Shown here piece by piece: positions 1-8,079 of a stretch of DNA of 64,000 bases. This DNA comes from Blautia parvula (GTDB lineage: Bacteria; Bacillota; Clostridia; Lachnospirales; Lachnospiraceae), in the NCBI RefSeq assembly GCF_020215665.1, contig NZ_CP084061.1, forward strand, positions 4,555,001 through 4,619,000, written 5' to 3'. The notes below the pieces were generated by a model. It was not told where the DNA came from. It made no database searches and was given only the letters and a program-made list of their open reading frames with translations. Position numbers and translations under genes: made by a program. Each line of letters begins with the position of its first letter. Positions within the stretch are counted from its first letter, which is position 1.

Positions 1-494
1 TCAAACCGGTCAGGGATGATCTGATCAAGAGTTATCTCATGGAGGAGCTGCACGTACCGGACTACCAGGCAGAGGTCAGCGTGGCGTTTGCCCAGGGAAA
101 TGTAGGGAAGGCTAAGCAGATCGCAACGGCCGAGGATTTTGCCGACATGATGGATGCTGCCCTGAAGATTCTGAAGAAGGGGGACGGCATGGAGGTCTAC
201 GAGATGGTGGATGCCATCAAGACACTCTCAGAGGAGAAGCATACGGTATATGAATATCTGGACCTGTTTTTAGTGTGGTTCAGGGATGTGCTGATGTTCA
301 AAGCTACAAAAGAAGTGGACGGACTGGTGTTCCGTCAGGAATATAATGCAATCAAGGATCGTGCAGACAAGAGCTCTTACGAGGGACTGGAGAAAATCAT
401 CCAGGCGATCGAAACAGCTAAGACACGTCTGCAGGCAAACGTTAATTTTGACTTAACCATGGAACTTCTGTTCCTTACAATCAGGGAGAACTAA
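1..494 (+). CDS. holB: DNA polymerase III delta' subunit, C-terminal part
   Basis: The reading frame is open from base 3 and runs in from outside the window; about 164 C-terminal residues are present. The segment is the alpha-helical collar-type domain of a clamp-loader subunit, lacking the upstream AAA+ ATPase part. The clamp loader places the sliding clamp on DNA during replication. I identify it mainly from its helical C-terminal pattern and from position: it ends one base before ricT, and holB-ricT is the usual order in Bacilli and Clostridia. An internal ATG at 39 exists but is not the true start. The protein alone would be hard to name; the neighbourhood makes the call fairly secure. 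Confidence 0.8.
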   Translation, partial: KPVRDDLIKSYLMEELHVPDYQAEVSVAFAQGNVGKAKQIATAEDFADMMDAALKILKKGDGMEVYEMVDAIKTLSEEKHTVYEYLDLFLVWFRDVLMFKATKEVDGLVFRQEYNAIKDRADKSSYEGLEKIIQAIETAKTRLQANVNFDLTMELLFLTIREN

Positions 495-495
495 A

Positions 496-1374
496 ATGAC
501 AAGAGTGATTGGAGTCAGATTCCGGAATGTGGGAAAAATCTATTATTTTTCTCCAAAGAATCTGGAGATAAAATCCGGCGACCATGTAATTGTGGAGACC
601 GCAAGAGGTGTAGAATACGGAAACGTGGTTCTGCCCCCCAGGGATGTAGAGGATGAGAAGGTGGTTCAGCCTTTGAAAGAGGTCATCAGAATCGCCAATG
701 CACAGGATGACAAGAAAGAGGAGAGCAACAGAAAGCGGGAAAAAGAAGCATACCAGATCTGTTTGAAGAAGATCAAAGAGCACGGGCTTGAGATGAAGCT
801 GATCGATGTGGAATATACATTTGACAATAATAAAGTACTCTTTTACTTTACCGCGGACGGACGGATTGATTTCCGTGAGCTGGTGAAGGATCTGGCAGCT
901 ATCTTTAAGACACGCATTGAACTGCGCCAGATTGGTGTCAGGGATGAGACAAAGATTCTGGGAGGCATCGGAATCTGCGGGCGTGCCCTGTGCTGTCATA
1001 CTTATCTGTCTGAATTTGCACCTGTTTCCATCAAAATGGCCAAGGAGCAGAATCTCTCTCTGAATCCCACCAAGATTTCAGGAGTCTGCGGAAGGCTTAT
1101 GTGCTGTCTGAAAAATGAGGAAGAGACATACGAGGAGCTGAACCGGAAACTGCCGGTTGTAGGAGACAGAGTGAACACACCGGAGGGTCTCAGAGGCGAA
1201 GTACAGAGTGTAAATGTGCTGCGCCAGCTTGTCAAAGTCATTGTAGATGTGGATGACGAGAAGGAAATTAGGGAATACGCTGTGGAGGATCTAAAATTCA
1301 AACCGCGGCAGAAAAAAGAAAAGATAAAACTGTCTGATGAAGAATTAAAAGCATTAAAGGAACTGGAGAAATGA
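496..1374 (+). CDS. ricT: PSP1-domain protein RicT (YaaT)
   Basis: A 292-residue PSP1-family protein. In Bacillus subtilis RicT (YaaT) works with RicA and RicF in an iron-sulfur complex that promotes RNase Y-dependent mRNA processing and affects sporulation, competence and biofilm formation. The family's cysteine pattern is visible: a CGRALCC motif near residue 160 and CGRLMCC near residue 200, the likely [4Fe-4S] ligands. The C-terminal tail is lysine- and glutamate-rich. The start ATG lies one base after the holB stop, and the gene overlaps the following methyltransferase by four bases (ATGA), so the block is translationally coupled. Family assignment is firm; the RNA-processing role is carried over from Bacillus. 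Confidence 0.92.
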   Translation: MTRVIGVRFRNVGKIYYFSPKNLEIKSGDHVIVETARGVEYGNVVLPPRDVEDEKVVQPLKEVIRIANAQDDKKEESNRKREKEAYQICLKKIKEHGLEMKLIDVEYTFDNNKVLFYFTADGRIDFRELVKDLAAIFKTRIELRQIGVRDETKILGGIGICGRALCCHTYLSEFAPVSIKMAKEQNLSLNPTKISGVCGRLMCCLKNEEETYEELNRKLPVVGDRVNTPEGLRGEVQSVNVLRQLVKVIVDVDDEKEIREYAVEDLKFKPRQKKEKIKLSDEELKALKELEK

Positions 1375-2141
1375 AATCTCTGATTATGGAAAATGAACGT
1401 CTGGATGACCTTCAGAACGGCTACATGCTGATTCAGAATCCAAAACAGTTTTGTTTCGGAATAGACGCAGTGCTTCTCGCCTGGTTTGCCAGGGTAAAAC
1501 CGGGTGAGAATGCATTGGATATGGGGACGGGGACTGGCATCGTCCCTATTTTGCTGAAAGCCAGGTACCCGCAGGGGCATTTTACGGGACTGGAGATCCA
1601 GGAGGAGAGCGCGGCGCTGGCCAGACGGAGCGTGGCTTACAACGGACTGGATGCAGATATTTCCATTGAAACGGGTGACATCAGGGAGGCGGCGAAGACT
1701 TTCGGAGCATCCTCTTTTGACGTGGTCACTACCAACCCGCCTTATATGATCGGAAGTCATGGTCTCGTAGGGGAAAACATGGCAAAGACCATTGCCCGCC
1801 ACGAAACCCTCTGTACACTGGAGGATGTGATCTCCCAGGCAGCCTCTGTTCTGGTGCCGAAAGGGAGATTCTACATGGTACACAGGCCATTTCGTCTGGC
1901 AGAAATTATGTCAACCATGGTAAAATACAGGATTGAACCCAAAAGGATGCGCCTTGTCTATCCCTATGTGGACAAGGAACCCAATCTTGTGCTCATAGAG
2001 GGTATGAGAGGCGGAAATTCCAGGATTACTGTGGAAAAGCCGCTGATCGTCTATGACAGACCGGGAGTCTATACGGATGAGATACTGGAGATCTATGGAC
2101 GGAAGCGGCAGGAAACGGCTGCGGGAGAAGAGGAAACATGA
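1371..2141 (+). CDS. yabB: tRNA1(Val) adenine-37 N6-methyltransferase-like protein
   Basis: A 256-residue class I SAM-dependent methyltransferase. The SAM-binding glycine loop is seen at about residues 45-55 (DMGTGTGIVP) and the catalytic N6-adenine motif NPPY at about residue 125, typical of TrmN6/YabB enzymes that methylate the adenine next to the anticodon of tRNA-Val. It starts inside the ricT stop and overlaps rsmI by four bases. In Bacillus the order is ricT-yabA-yabB-yazA-rsmI; here yabA and yazA are absent but the rest is kept, which supports the name. A generic RNA or DNA N6-adenine methyltransferase is the only alternative. Confidence 0.85.
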   Translation: MKSLIMENERLDDLQNGYMLIQNPKQFCFGIDAVLLAWFARVKPGENALDMGTGTGIVPILLKARYPQGHFTGLEIQEESAALARRSVAYNGLDADISIETGDIREAAKTFGASSFDVVTTNPPYMIGSHGLVGENMAKTIARHETLCTLEDVISQAASVLVPKGRFYMVHRPFRLAEIMSTMVKYRIEPKRMRLVYPYVDKEPNLVLIEGMRGGNSRITVEKPLIVYDRPGVYTDEILEIYGRKRQETAAGEEET

Positions 2142-2983
2142 GCGGAAAATTGTATTTGTGCGCCACACCTATCGGCAATCTCGAGGATATGACCTACCGG
2201 GTGGTGCGTATTTTAAAAGAGGCGGATCTGATCGCGGCAGAGGATACCAGAAACAGTATCAAGCTGCTGAACCATTTTGACATTAAGACGCCCATGACCA
2301 GTTATCATGAATATAATAAGATAGATAAGGGAAGATATCTGGTGGAACAGATGCAGGCAGGGAAAAATATTGCACTGGTCACAGATGCGGGAACACCCGG
2401 GATCTCAGACCCCGGCGAGGAGCTGGTAGCCATGTGCTGGGATGCGGGGATTACGGTGACCGCCCTTCCGGGAGCGGCTGCGTGCATCACAGCACTGACC
2501 CTGTCGGGACTTCCCACAAGGCGGTTTGCCTTTGAAGCTTTTCTTCCCTCAGACAAAAAGGAGAAGAGAAAGGTTCTGGAGGAGCTGAAAAATGAGACCA
2601 GGACCATTGTATTATACGAGGCGCCTCACCGGCTTGTAAGGACACTCCAGGAGCTGTTGGAAGCTCTTGGCGAGCGCAGAATCTCCGTGTGCAGGGAGCT
2701 GACGAAAAAGCATGAGACCATATTCAGGACTACATTATCGGAGGCGGTCACCTATTATGAGACCAATGCCCCCAAAGGAGAATGTGTGCTGGTTTTGGAA
2801 GGAAGAAGCCGGAGTGAGATGGAAGCTGAGGAACAGCAGCGCTGGAGTGAGATGCCGTTAAAGGAACATATGGAGTATTATGTAAACCAGGGAGCCGACA
2901 GGAAAGAGGCGATGAAGAGAGTCGCAAAGGACAGAGGAGTCAGCAAACGTGACATTTACCAGGCTCTTTTGGAAGAGGAGTAG
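2138..2983 (+). CDS. rsmI: 16S rRNA (cytidine-1402 2'-O)-methyltransferase RsmI
   Basis: A 281-residue member of the tetrapyrrole-methylase-like (SPOUT-unrelated) family. Diagnostic segments are YLCATPIGNLEDMT at the N-terminus, AAEDTRNS near residue 35, TDAGTPGISDPG near residue 85 and ALPGAAA near residue 107. RsmI methylates the ribose of C1402 in the ribosomal P site together with RsmH. Length matches the usual 270-290 residues. It is the fourth gene of the tightly overlapping housekeeping operon. A short C-terminal helical region (RsmI HTH-like) with the motif KDRGVSKRDIYQ is present. Confidence 0.95.
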   Translation: MSGKLYLCATPIGNLEDMTYRVVRILKEADLIAAEDTRNSIKLLNHFDIKTPMTSYHEYNKIDKGRYLVEQMQAGKNIALVTDAGTPGISDPGEELVAMCWDAGITVTALPGAAACITALTLSGLPTRRFAFEAFLPSDKKEKRKVLEELKNETRTIVLYEAPHRLVRTLQELLEALGERRISVCRELTKKHETIFRTTLSEAVTYYETNAPKGECVLVLEGRSRSEMEAEEQQRWSEMPLKEHMEYYVNQGADRKEAMKRVAKDRGVSKRDIYQALLEEE

Positions 2984-3029
2984 AGGTACCGGGCAGTGCA
3001 ATACTGTCCGAAAGAGAAGGGGATCATAA

Positions 3030-4271
3030 ATGGCGTACCATTACAGAAAAAAAGAACAGGAACGAAGAAAGAGGGAAAGGGAGCGGAAAGTAAGGCGGAT
3101 CAAGCTTATTTTCGGAATGGATCTGGCTCTGGTCCTGGTGCTTCTTGTCATTCTGGCTGTGAGCAGAGGCATGTCTGCCGGTTCCGGAGAAAAGGAGACA
3201 AACGCAAAGGCCGAGACAGCCAGGTCAGAGGCTGGTCAGGATAAGGAGACAGTCCAGGACAAAACGGCAGCCCAGGACAAAGCGGAGAAAAAAGACAGTA
3301 CCGGGGATGCGGATAAGAAGTCGGGTGCAGGCGGGGAAGAGAAAAAGGCAGAGGAACCCGTAACGATCACAGTCAGCGCAGCGGGAGACTGCACACTGGG
3401 AACCGATGAGTTCTTTGACTGGAGTGACAGCCTTCCGGCTAAATATGAGGGAGTGGGAGATCCGGCTTATTTCTTTCAGAATGTTCAGCCGATTTTTTCG
3501 CAGGATGATCTGACCATTGTGAATTTTGAGGGAACTCTCACAACCAGTGAGGAACGCGAGGACAAACAGTTTGCATTTAAAGCGGATCCCGCCTATGCAG
3601 AGATACTCACTGCGGGAAGTGTGGAAGCGGCAAATATGGCAAACAACCACAGTAAGGATTATGGTGAGCAGAGTTATACAGATACCATCAAGGCCCTGGA
3701 GGATGAGGGAATCACCACATTTGGATATGACAGGACTGCTGTGATGGAGATAAAGGGCGTAAAGGTGGGGCTGCTGGGCACCTATGTCCTGAGGGAAGGC
3801 CTTGGAATCAAGGATTCCATGATCGCCAACCTGGAATCCCTGAAAGAACAGGGAGCGCAGATCATTATCGCCAGCTTTCACTGGGGTTCAGAGAAGGCAT
3901 ATGAACCGGACTCCACACAGATTGAGCTGGCACACGCAGCCATAGACAACGGGGCGGATCTGGTCCTGGGACATCATCCCCATGTGCTGGAGGGGATAGA
4001 AGAATATCAGGGGAAGAATATTGTGTACAGTCTGGGCAATTTCTGCTTTGGCGGTAATGCCTATCCGTCTGACATGAACACCATGATCTTCCAGCAGACA
4101 TTTACCATAAAGGATGGAGCGCTGCAGCAGGACAATGTGAAGAATATCATTCCGTGCAGGATTTCCTCTGAGGATGGATATAATAACTATCAGCCGACGC
4201 CTGCCAAGGGAGAGCAGGGGGATGATATATTGAAGAAGATTAAAGAGTATAGTTCCTGGGTGCAGGGATAA
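3030..4271 (+). CDS. CapA-family exported metallophosphatase-like protein
   Basis: A 413-residue protein with a very basic N-terminal cytoplasmic tail (about residues 5-25), one membrane segment (about 28-45), a low-complexity lysine/glutamate/alanine linker (about 50-115) and a PGA_cap/CapA domain to the C-terminus. Domain motifs include the AAGDCTLG start, ANNHS near residue 205, GHHPHVLEG near residue 313 and SLGNFCFGG near residue 335. CapA-type proteins help make or anchor poly-gamma-glutamate, but many Clostridial homologues lack capBC and have unknown roles; no such genes are seen here. An AAGGGG ribosome site precedes the ATG. It sits 46 bases after rsmI and is followed by a strong terminator. 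Confidence 0.85.
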   Translation: MAYHYRKKEQERRKRERERKVRRIKLIFGMDLALVLVLLVILAVSRGMSAGSGEKETNAKAETARSEAGQDKETVQDKTAAQDKAEKKDSTGDADKKSGAGGEEKKAEEPVTITVSAAGDCTLGTDEFFDWSDSLPAKYEGVGDPAYFFQNVQPIFSQDDLTIVNFEGTLTTSEEREDKQFAFKADPAYAEILTAGSVEAANMANNHSKDYGEQSYTDTIKALEDEGITTFGYDRTAVMEIKGVKVGLLGTYVLREGLGIKDSMIANLESLKEQGAQIIIASFHWGSEKAYEPDSTQIELAHAAIDNGADLVLGHHPHVLEGIEEYQGKNIVYSLGNFCFGGNAYPSDMNTMIFQQTFTIKDGALQQDNVKNIIPCRISSEDGYNNYQPTPAKGEQGDDILKKIKEYSSWVQG

Positions 4272-4275
4272 AGGG

Positions 4276-4316
4276 AAACGGCAGCAGATTTTGCAGGAAA
4301 AATCTGCTGCCGTTTT
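4276..4316 (+). terminator. Intrinsic terminator after the CapA gene
   Basis: Perfect 17-bp inverted repeat (arms 4276-4292 and 4299-4315) with a six-base loop, followed by TTTTAATAAATTT on the plus strand. It separates the CapA gene from the convergent gntR gene and may also stop transcription coming from gntR, although the T tract is weaker on that side. Confidence 0.9.
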
Positions 4317-4323
4317 AATAAAT

Positions 4324-5046
4324 TTAACAGGGTTCAAAATAACCGGAACTGGCTTTTAGCCTGCCGTAATTCTGCCGCATATATTTTTTGCCGAATCCAA
4401 TACAACGTCCATCCTGGTCTATGAAATACCTGTATATTACAAGCAGTGGATCGGATAGTTCACACTGCAGTGTATGTGCTGTTTTCTCATCTCCGGATTC
4501 CACACCTATCTCCATTTGGGTGCAGAAGGCGAAGGGAGCTGTCTTTGCGGCAACGATTTCGGGAAAAACGGAATAATTAATTTCATTTTCTATAATAGGA
4601 CATCCCTTATCATAAGGGATATATTTAATGTCAAAGGCAGCAGGGATTCCATTCCTGGAAATGACTCGGCTGATTTCAATTACTTTATCAGACGAATTCA
4701 GTTCTAAAGCATTTCTGATTTCTTCTGAGGGTTCTATCACTGTGATATTTCTGTATTTCGTTTGGTTTCCGGAATCATCTTCGGAAAAAGACATAGAGAA
4801 TACATTGTGCTGAGGAGACGATATATAAGAACCCTTTCCGGCTCTGGAATAAATGAAACCTTCTTTTTCCAGTATATTTAAACTTTTTCGCACCGTCTCG
4901 CGGCTGGTATGATATTGGGTAGATAATACATTTTCAGAAGGAAGTAAATCCCCGGGATTAAATTCACCACCCATAATTTTCCTGCGCAAGGATTCTGCTA
5001 TCGTAATGTATAGAGGCTCTCCAAAGGTATTATTATTTTTATCCAT
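4324..5046 (-). CDS. GntR-family transcriptional regulator with UTRA domain
   Basis: A 240-residue HutC-subfamily regulator. A winged helix-turn-helix occupies about residues 8-75 (motifs IAESLRRKIMGGEF, GDLLPSENVLS, SRETVRKSLNILEKEGFI). A UTRA ligand-binding domain follows from about 95 to 235, ending in the characteristic FGKKYMR segment. UTRA domains bind small metabolites such as sugar phosphates, histidine or alkylphosphonates, so this is a metabolite-responsive repressor or activator. The ribosome site is weak. Upstream at 5204-5238 are repeated GGTATATCATAC elements and a GTATATAC palindrome that fits the HutC-class GTnTAnAC consensus, suggesting autoregulation. The ligand cannot be read from the sequence; the likely targets are the DUF1638 and nitrilase genes behind it. 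Confidence 0.93.
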   Translation of the reverse strand: MDKNNNTFGEPLYITIAESLRRKIMGGEFNPGDLLPSENVLSTQYHTSRETVRKSLNILEKEGFIYSRAGKGSYISSPQHNVFSMSFSEDDSGNQTKYRNITVIEPSEEIRNALELNSSDKVIEISRVISRNGIPAAFDIKYIPYDKGCPIIENEINYSVFPEIVAAKTAPFAFCTQMEIGVESGDEKTAHTLQCELSDPLLVIYRYFIDQDGRCIGFGKKYMRQNYGRLKASSGYFEPC

Positions 5047-5203
5047 AGCTTTTTGCTTTCATAGAAGACTTGCAGATTACAGCAGTTTCGATGGGGTCCT
5101 GTGAATAGGCATCTTTTGAATTTCAAGTGTTTATATTATCTTCCAATTAAATTTTCTCCCTCCATATGATGTACACGGGCAGTGCAGCCACATTCTGCCA
5201 TCG

Positions 5204-5238
5204 GGTATATCATACTGGTATATCATACCGGTATATAC
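5204..5238. promoter_or_regulatory. Repeated operator-like array upstream of gntR
   Basis: GGTATATCATAC occurs at 5204-5215 and 5217-5228 (13-base period), and a third partial copy GGTATATAC occurs at 5230-5238. The junctions form ATACTGGTAT and the perfect palindrome ATACCGGTAT. The last element contains GTATATAC, matching the GTnTAnAC pattern known for HutC-type GntR proteins. Weak minus-strand promoter elements overlap it (TATGAT/TATACC). Best reading: binding sites of the adjacent GntR regulator. Confidence 0.6.
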
Positions 5239-5260
5239 AACTCAATATAAACAAAGGGGG

Positions 5261-5923
5261 TTAATAAGTATATAGATCCTCAATTGCAATTTCTGAGTCT
5301 GCAGGAACCTGCAGAAACTGTTCGGCAGGCCAGGGGCCTGATAAGAGTTGTGACAGATAACGGGTCGAGGCCGGTATGATTTTTGGCGATAAGTCAAGAG
5401 TCCGGGCAATTTTTTCTGTTTCTTCCATGAGTGAATCCAAAGGACATATTTTTGTATCGAGAAGGCCCAGAGTGCTGTAGTGGCCAAACATGGCATGAAA
5501 AATTTCACGGCCTGTTTCAATCCCATATTTTTTAACTGTATATTGATATTCCACCCAGATATTCCGCTCACCTTTCATCCATCCTTTTGAAAGAAAATAA
5601 GTTGGATTTGTGTGATTCAGCGCAGCTTTTACAGACACGGATCCCAGAAGCAGTGATATACAGTCATCTACTCTTGGCAGTATCAGTGTATAATTTCCGG
5701 TCTTTAAATGAAGAACAGAGTTACCGCAAAATCCAAATGCCATGATCACCAGTTCCTGCCCGGTGATTTTGTCTAACTCTTCCTGTAAGCGTTCGTGCAG
5801 GTGGGCTGGATTATTGTGCAGGCCGGATTCCAGCCACACAACAGGTGGATGCATTGACAGGGATTCCATAACATAGAGCAGTTCTTCTTCCAAAGTTTTG
5901 CAGGCAATAATTGTGGATTTCAT
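5261..5923 (-). CDS. DUF1638 domain-containing protein
   Basis: A 220-residue protein matching the DUF1638 pattern along its length: IIACKTLEEEL at the N-terminus, GLHNNPAHLHERLQEEL near residue 54, a GFCGN motif near residue 84, PRVDDCISLLLGS near residue 104 and YFLSKGWM near residue 128. Conserved cysteines and an acidic DDC motif suggest a metal or cofactor site, but the family has no proven activity that I know of. Members are often found near corrinoid-dependent methyltransferase genes; none is seen beside this one. It has its own near-perfect promoter at 5973-6001 and lies between the nitrilase and gntR genes on the same strand. Confidence 0.8.
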   Translation of the reverse strand: MKSTIIACKTLEEELLYVMESLSMHPPVVWLESGLHNNPAHLHERLQEELDKITGQELVIMAFGFCGNSVLHLKTGNYTLILPRVDDCISLLLGSVSVKAALNHTNPTYFLSKGWMKGERNIWVEYQYTVKKYGIETGREIFHAMFGHYSTLGLLDTKICPLDSLMEETEKIARTLDLSPKIIPASTRYLSQLLSGPWPAEQFLQVPADSEIAIEDLYTY

Positions 5924-5972
5924 TAAAATGCCACCTTTCTTTTCGGCAGTGCAGAAGTGATAAGCTGCTCAA

Positions 5973-6001
5973 ATTATATCCTGTTTTTTTTGTTAAGTCA
6001 A
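5973..6001 (-). promoter_or_regulatory. Sigma-A promoter of the DUF1638 gene
   Basis: On the minus strand: TTGACT (6001-5996), a 17-base A-rich spacer, and a perfect TATAAT (5978-5973). Predicted start of transcription is near 5966, about 45 bases before the DUF1638 ATG. The match is unusually good, so this gene is probably transcribed separately from the nitrilase gene upstream. Confidence 0.85.
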
Positions 6002-6203
6002 ATATAGATTTAAAATATTGTATAAAAACAAAAAATGACAGAAAATAATCAGTTTATATAAAAAGTGTAAAAATATTGATGAGAGATAGTTACGGGGTAG
6101 GGGAGCAGTATTATGAAAGGTTCCGAGCTGCCAGTATGGCACATAATACGATGATTCCAAAGCAGTTTGAGGGATTTGCCGTATACGCCTGTCTGATGTT
6201 AAT

Positions 6204-7004
6204 TTAATATAAGTCAGTGCGCCTGTTTACAAGCGATGGTATCCGGGAATGGGCATCCCTGGTCAGGCCGGGAGTAACAGGAACAAGGAGGAGCTCATTT
6301 TGCGGCCCTCCCTCTGCCAGTGTATTGCCGAAAGGGTCACAGGCAAAACTTTGTCCAATGAAAGTATCCTTTGCGTATTGGCTGCATCCTATAACGGTTA
6401 TACCGTTTTCTATGGCTCTTGCTGATATGAGAGTTTTCCACTGCAGTGCTTTCAGAGGGCCATCCACCCAGGCAGAAGGATAGATAAGGAGTTCAGCACC
6501 CTGTAATGCCGCATGCAGGGCTACTTCCGGAAAACGAAGATCATAGCAGGTGCCGAGTCCAAGCCTGCCGAAAGGCGTTGCTATTGGTAAAAAAAGTGAA
6601 TTGCCTGCAAGTGTGTGGCCGGATTCCTGCCAGTCAAATGCATCGAACAAATGTGTTTTTTGATAAGTACCGCGTATTATGCCGCCACTGTCCAGAATGA
6701 CCAATGTATTGTAGCATTTTTTTTCATGCACATCAGAGGATTTTTCATTCATTCCGAAAAGAAGCCAAATGTTATATTTTACTGCAAGCTCTTTCATACA
6801 GAGAACAAACGGACCGTCAACCGGCTGGGCATGCGCTGTATAAGATGCGGTATCTCCTGTGCAGGGATACATAAAGTATTCAGGGAAAACAATGAGAGAT
6901 GCCCCCTCTTTCTGCGCTTCAGCTATAAATTTTTCGGCAGTTACCAGGTTTTGGGATATGTCCGGCAGAGAGGTACATTGAGCCAGTGCAATCGTATATG
7001 ACAT
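6204..7004 (-). CDS. Nitrilase-family carbon-nitrogen hydrolase
   Basis: A 266-residue member of the nitrilase superfamily, which hydrolyses amide (less often nitrile) bonds of small metabolites. The catalytic triad is complete: Glu42 (FPEYF), Lys116 (YQKTH) and Cys153 (GTCYDLRFPE). The overall layout resembles omega-amidase and other small aliphatic-amide hydrolases, but the substrate is not identifiable. I place the start at 7004, not at the upstream in-frame ATG (7073), because an AAGGGGG ribosome site lies seven bases before 7004 and the upstream ATG falls in the predicted -10 element. Neighbours are DUF1638 and gntR, possibly one regulon. Confidence 0.9.
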   Translation of the reverse strand: MSYTIALAQCTSLPDISQNLVTAEKFIAEAQKEGASLIVFPEYFMYPCTGDTASYTAHAQPVDGPFVLCMKELAVKYNIWLLFGMNEKSSDVHEKKCYNTLVILDSGGIIRGTYQKTHLFDAFDWQESGHTLAGNSLFLPIATPFGRLGLGTCYDLRFPEVALHAALQGAELLIYPSAWVDGPLKALQWKTLISARAIENGITVIGCSQYAKDTFIGQSFACDPFGNTLAEGGPQNELLLVPVTPGLTRDAHSRIPSLVNRRTDLY

Positions 7005-7071
7005 AAGAATCCCCCTTTCAACGGGTATTGGCAGTCTGCTGGAAAACGCTGTTTTACGTGCGCTTTTTGCC

Positions 7072-7109
7072 ATTGTAGCAGATACACAGGGAAAGTCAAG
7101 CGCCTGTGT
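7072..7109 (-). promoter_or_regulatory. Promoter and inverted repeat upstream of the nitrilase gene
   Basis: Minus-strand TTGACT (7099-7094) and TACAAT (7077-7072) are 16 bases apart, placing the transcript start near 7065. An interrupted palindrome, ACACAGG at 7084-7090 and CCTGTGT at 7103-7109, brackets the -35 element and may be an operator. Confidence 0.65.
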
Positions 7110-7175
7110 CCGGCTTTTCAGAATAAATGAAACCTACAAAGCATATAGTAGAGAAAAAGCCTGTGAGGCGTGTAA

Positions 7176-7820
7176 ATGCTGAATATTCTCTGGGGAGCCA
7201 TGATGCTCATAGGAATTACATACGGTGCCATGACGGGACGCATGGGAGAGATCACGGATGCGGCTCTATCATCTGCCAAGGAGGCGGTGGTGCTCTGCAT
7301 TACCATGGCGGGAATCGTTGCCATGTGGATGGGGGTCATGGAGATTGCCAGATCCTCCGGCATGATAGAGAAGATGACAGAGAAAATGCAGCCGCTGCTG
7401 CGTTTTTTATTCCCGAATCTGCCCAGGGATCATCCTGCCATGGAGTATATATCCGCCAATATCATCGCCAATTTTCTGGGGCTTGGATGGGGGGCAACCC
7501 CGTTTGGCCTGAAGGCTATGGAAAAGCTGGCAGAATTGGAAGAGGAACGGAGGCAGGAGAACGGACAGGAGGCAGACATAAATTCCCGGGGAAAACTGCG
7601 GATACTGCCCAGGGGGACAGCCAGCAATGAGATGTGTACTTTTTTAATTTTGAATATTTCTTCCCTGCAGCTGATTCCGGTAAATATCATAGCATACCGG
7701 AGCCAGTACGGAAGTACAAACCCTGCAGGAATCGTAGGGCCGGGGATTGTGGCTACGCTGCTCAGCACGGTGGTGGCTGTGGTGTTTTGCAAGATGAAGG
7801 ACAGGAAGCGGAGAGCGTGA
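7176..7820 (+). CDS. spmA: Spore maturation protein A (nucleoside recognition domain)
   Basis: A 214-residue membrane protein of the SpmA family with a nucleoside-recognition (gate) domain. Seen segments: MLNILWGAMMLIGI at the N-terminus, the hydrophobic CITMAGIVAMWMGVMEIA helix, NIIANFLGLGWGATPFGLKAME and ASNEMCTFLILNISSLQLIP. In Bacillus SpmA and SpmB are needed for normal spore core dehydration. SpmB usually follows directly; here no spmB is found and a two-component system follows instead. The start ATG has a modest GAGGCG ribosome site. Gene identity is firm; a sporulation role is inferred from the family. Confidence 0.88.
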   Translation: MLNILWGAMMLIGITYGAMTGRMGEITDAALSSAKEAVVLCITMAGIVAMWMGVMEIARSSGMIEKMTEKMQPLLRFLFPNLPRDHPAMEYISANIIANFLGLGWGATPFGLKAMEKLAELEEERRQENGQEADINSRGKLRILPRGTASNEMCTFLILNISSLQLIPVNIIAYRSQYGSTNPAGIVGPGIVATLLSTVVAVVFCKMKDRKRRA

Positions 7821-7954
7821 GCTCTCCGTTTTGTATTGTATAGAGATTCCCACTTACATAGAAATAAGTATCACCTTAACTAAAAATAATATGGAAAAAT
7901 CAGGGTATAGTGGCATTTTGCGCATGGATATTCCTTATGCAGAGATGCGGAGTG

Positions 7955-7983
7955 TTGATTTTGCCCAAAAATTACTTTATAAT
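7955..7983 (+). promoter_or_regulatory. Sigma-A promoter of the module 1 two-component system
   Basis: TTGATT (7955-7960), 17-base spacer, perfect TATAAT (7978-7983). The predicted start near 7990 gives a leader of about 90 bases before the kinase gene. Short open frames around 7831-8043 overlap this promoter and are not credible genes. Confidence 0.75.
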
Positions 7984-8079
7984 GAGAATGCTGTTTTTAA
8001 AAATGACAATGACTGCCGTGTGCGGCATACAAAAAACGGTTAATGAAATACAATTAAACAGAAATGCAGGGGACAAGAG

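Noticed and set aside
1002-1883. A 293-codon minus-strand open frame opposite ricT and the methyltransferase gene
   Set aside because: It crosses two overlapping conserved genes and its product is serine/phenylalanine-rich with no recognisable domain.
7831-8043. A 70-codon plus-strand frame before the module 1 kinase
   Set aside because: It contains the well-formed promoter at 7955-7983 inside it, has no ribosome site, and its product has no features of a real protein.
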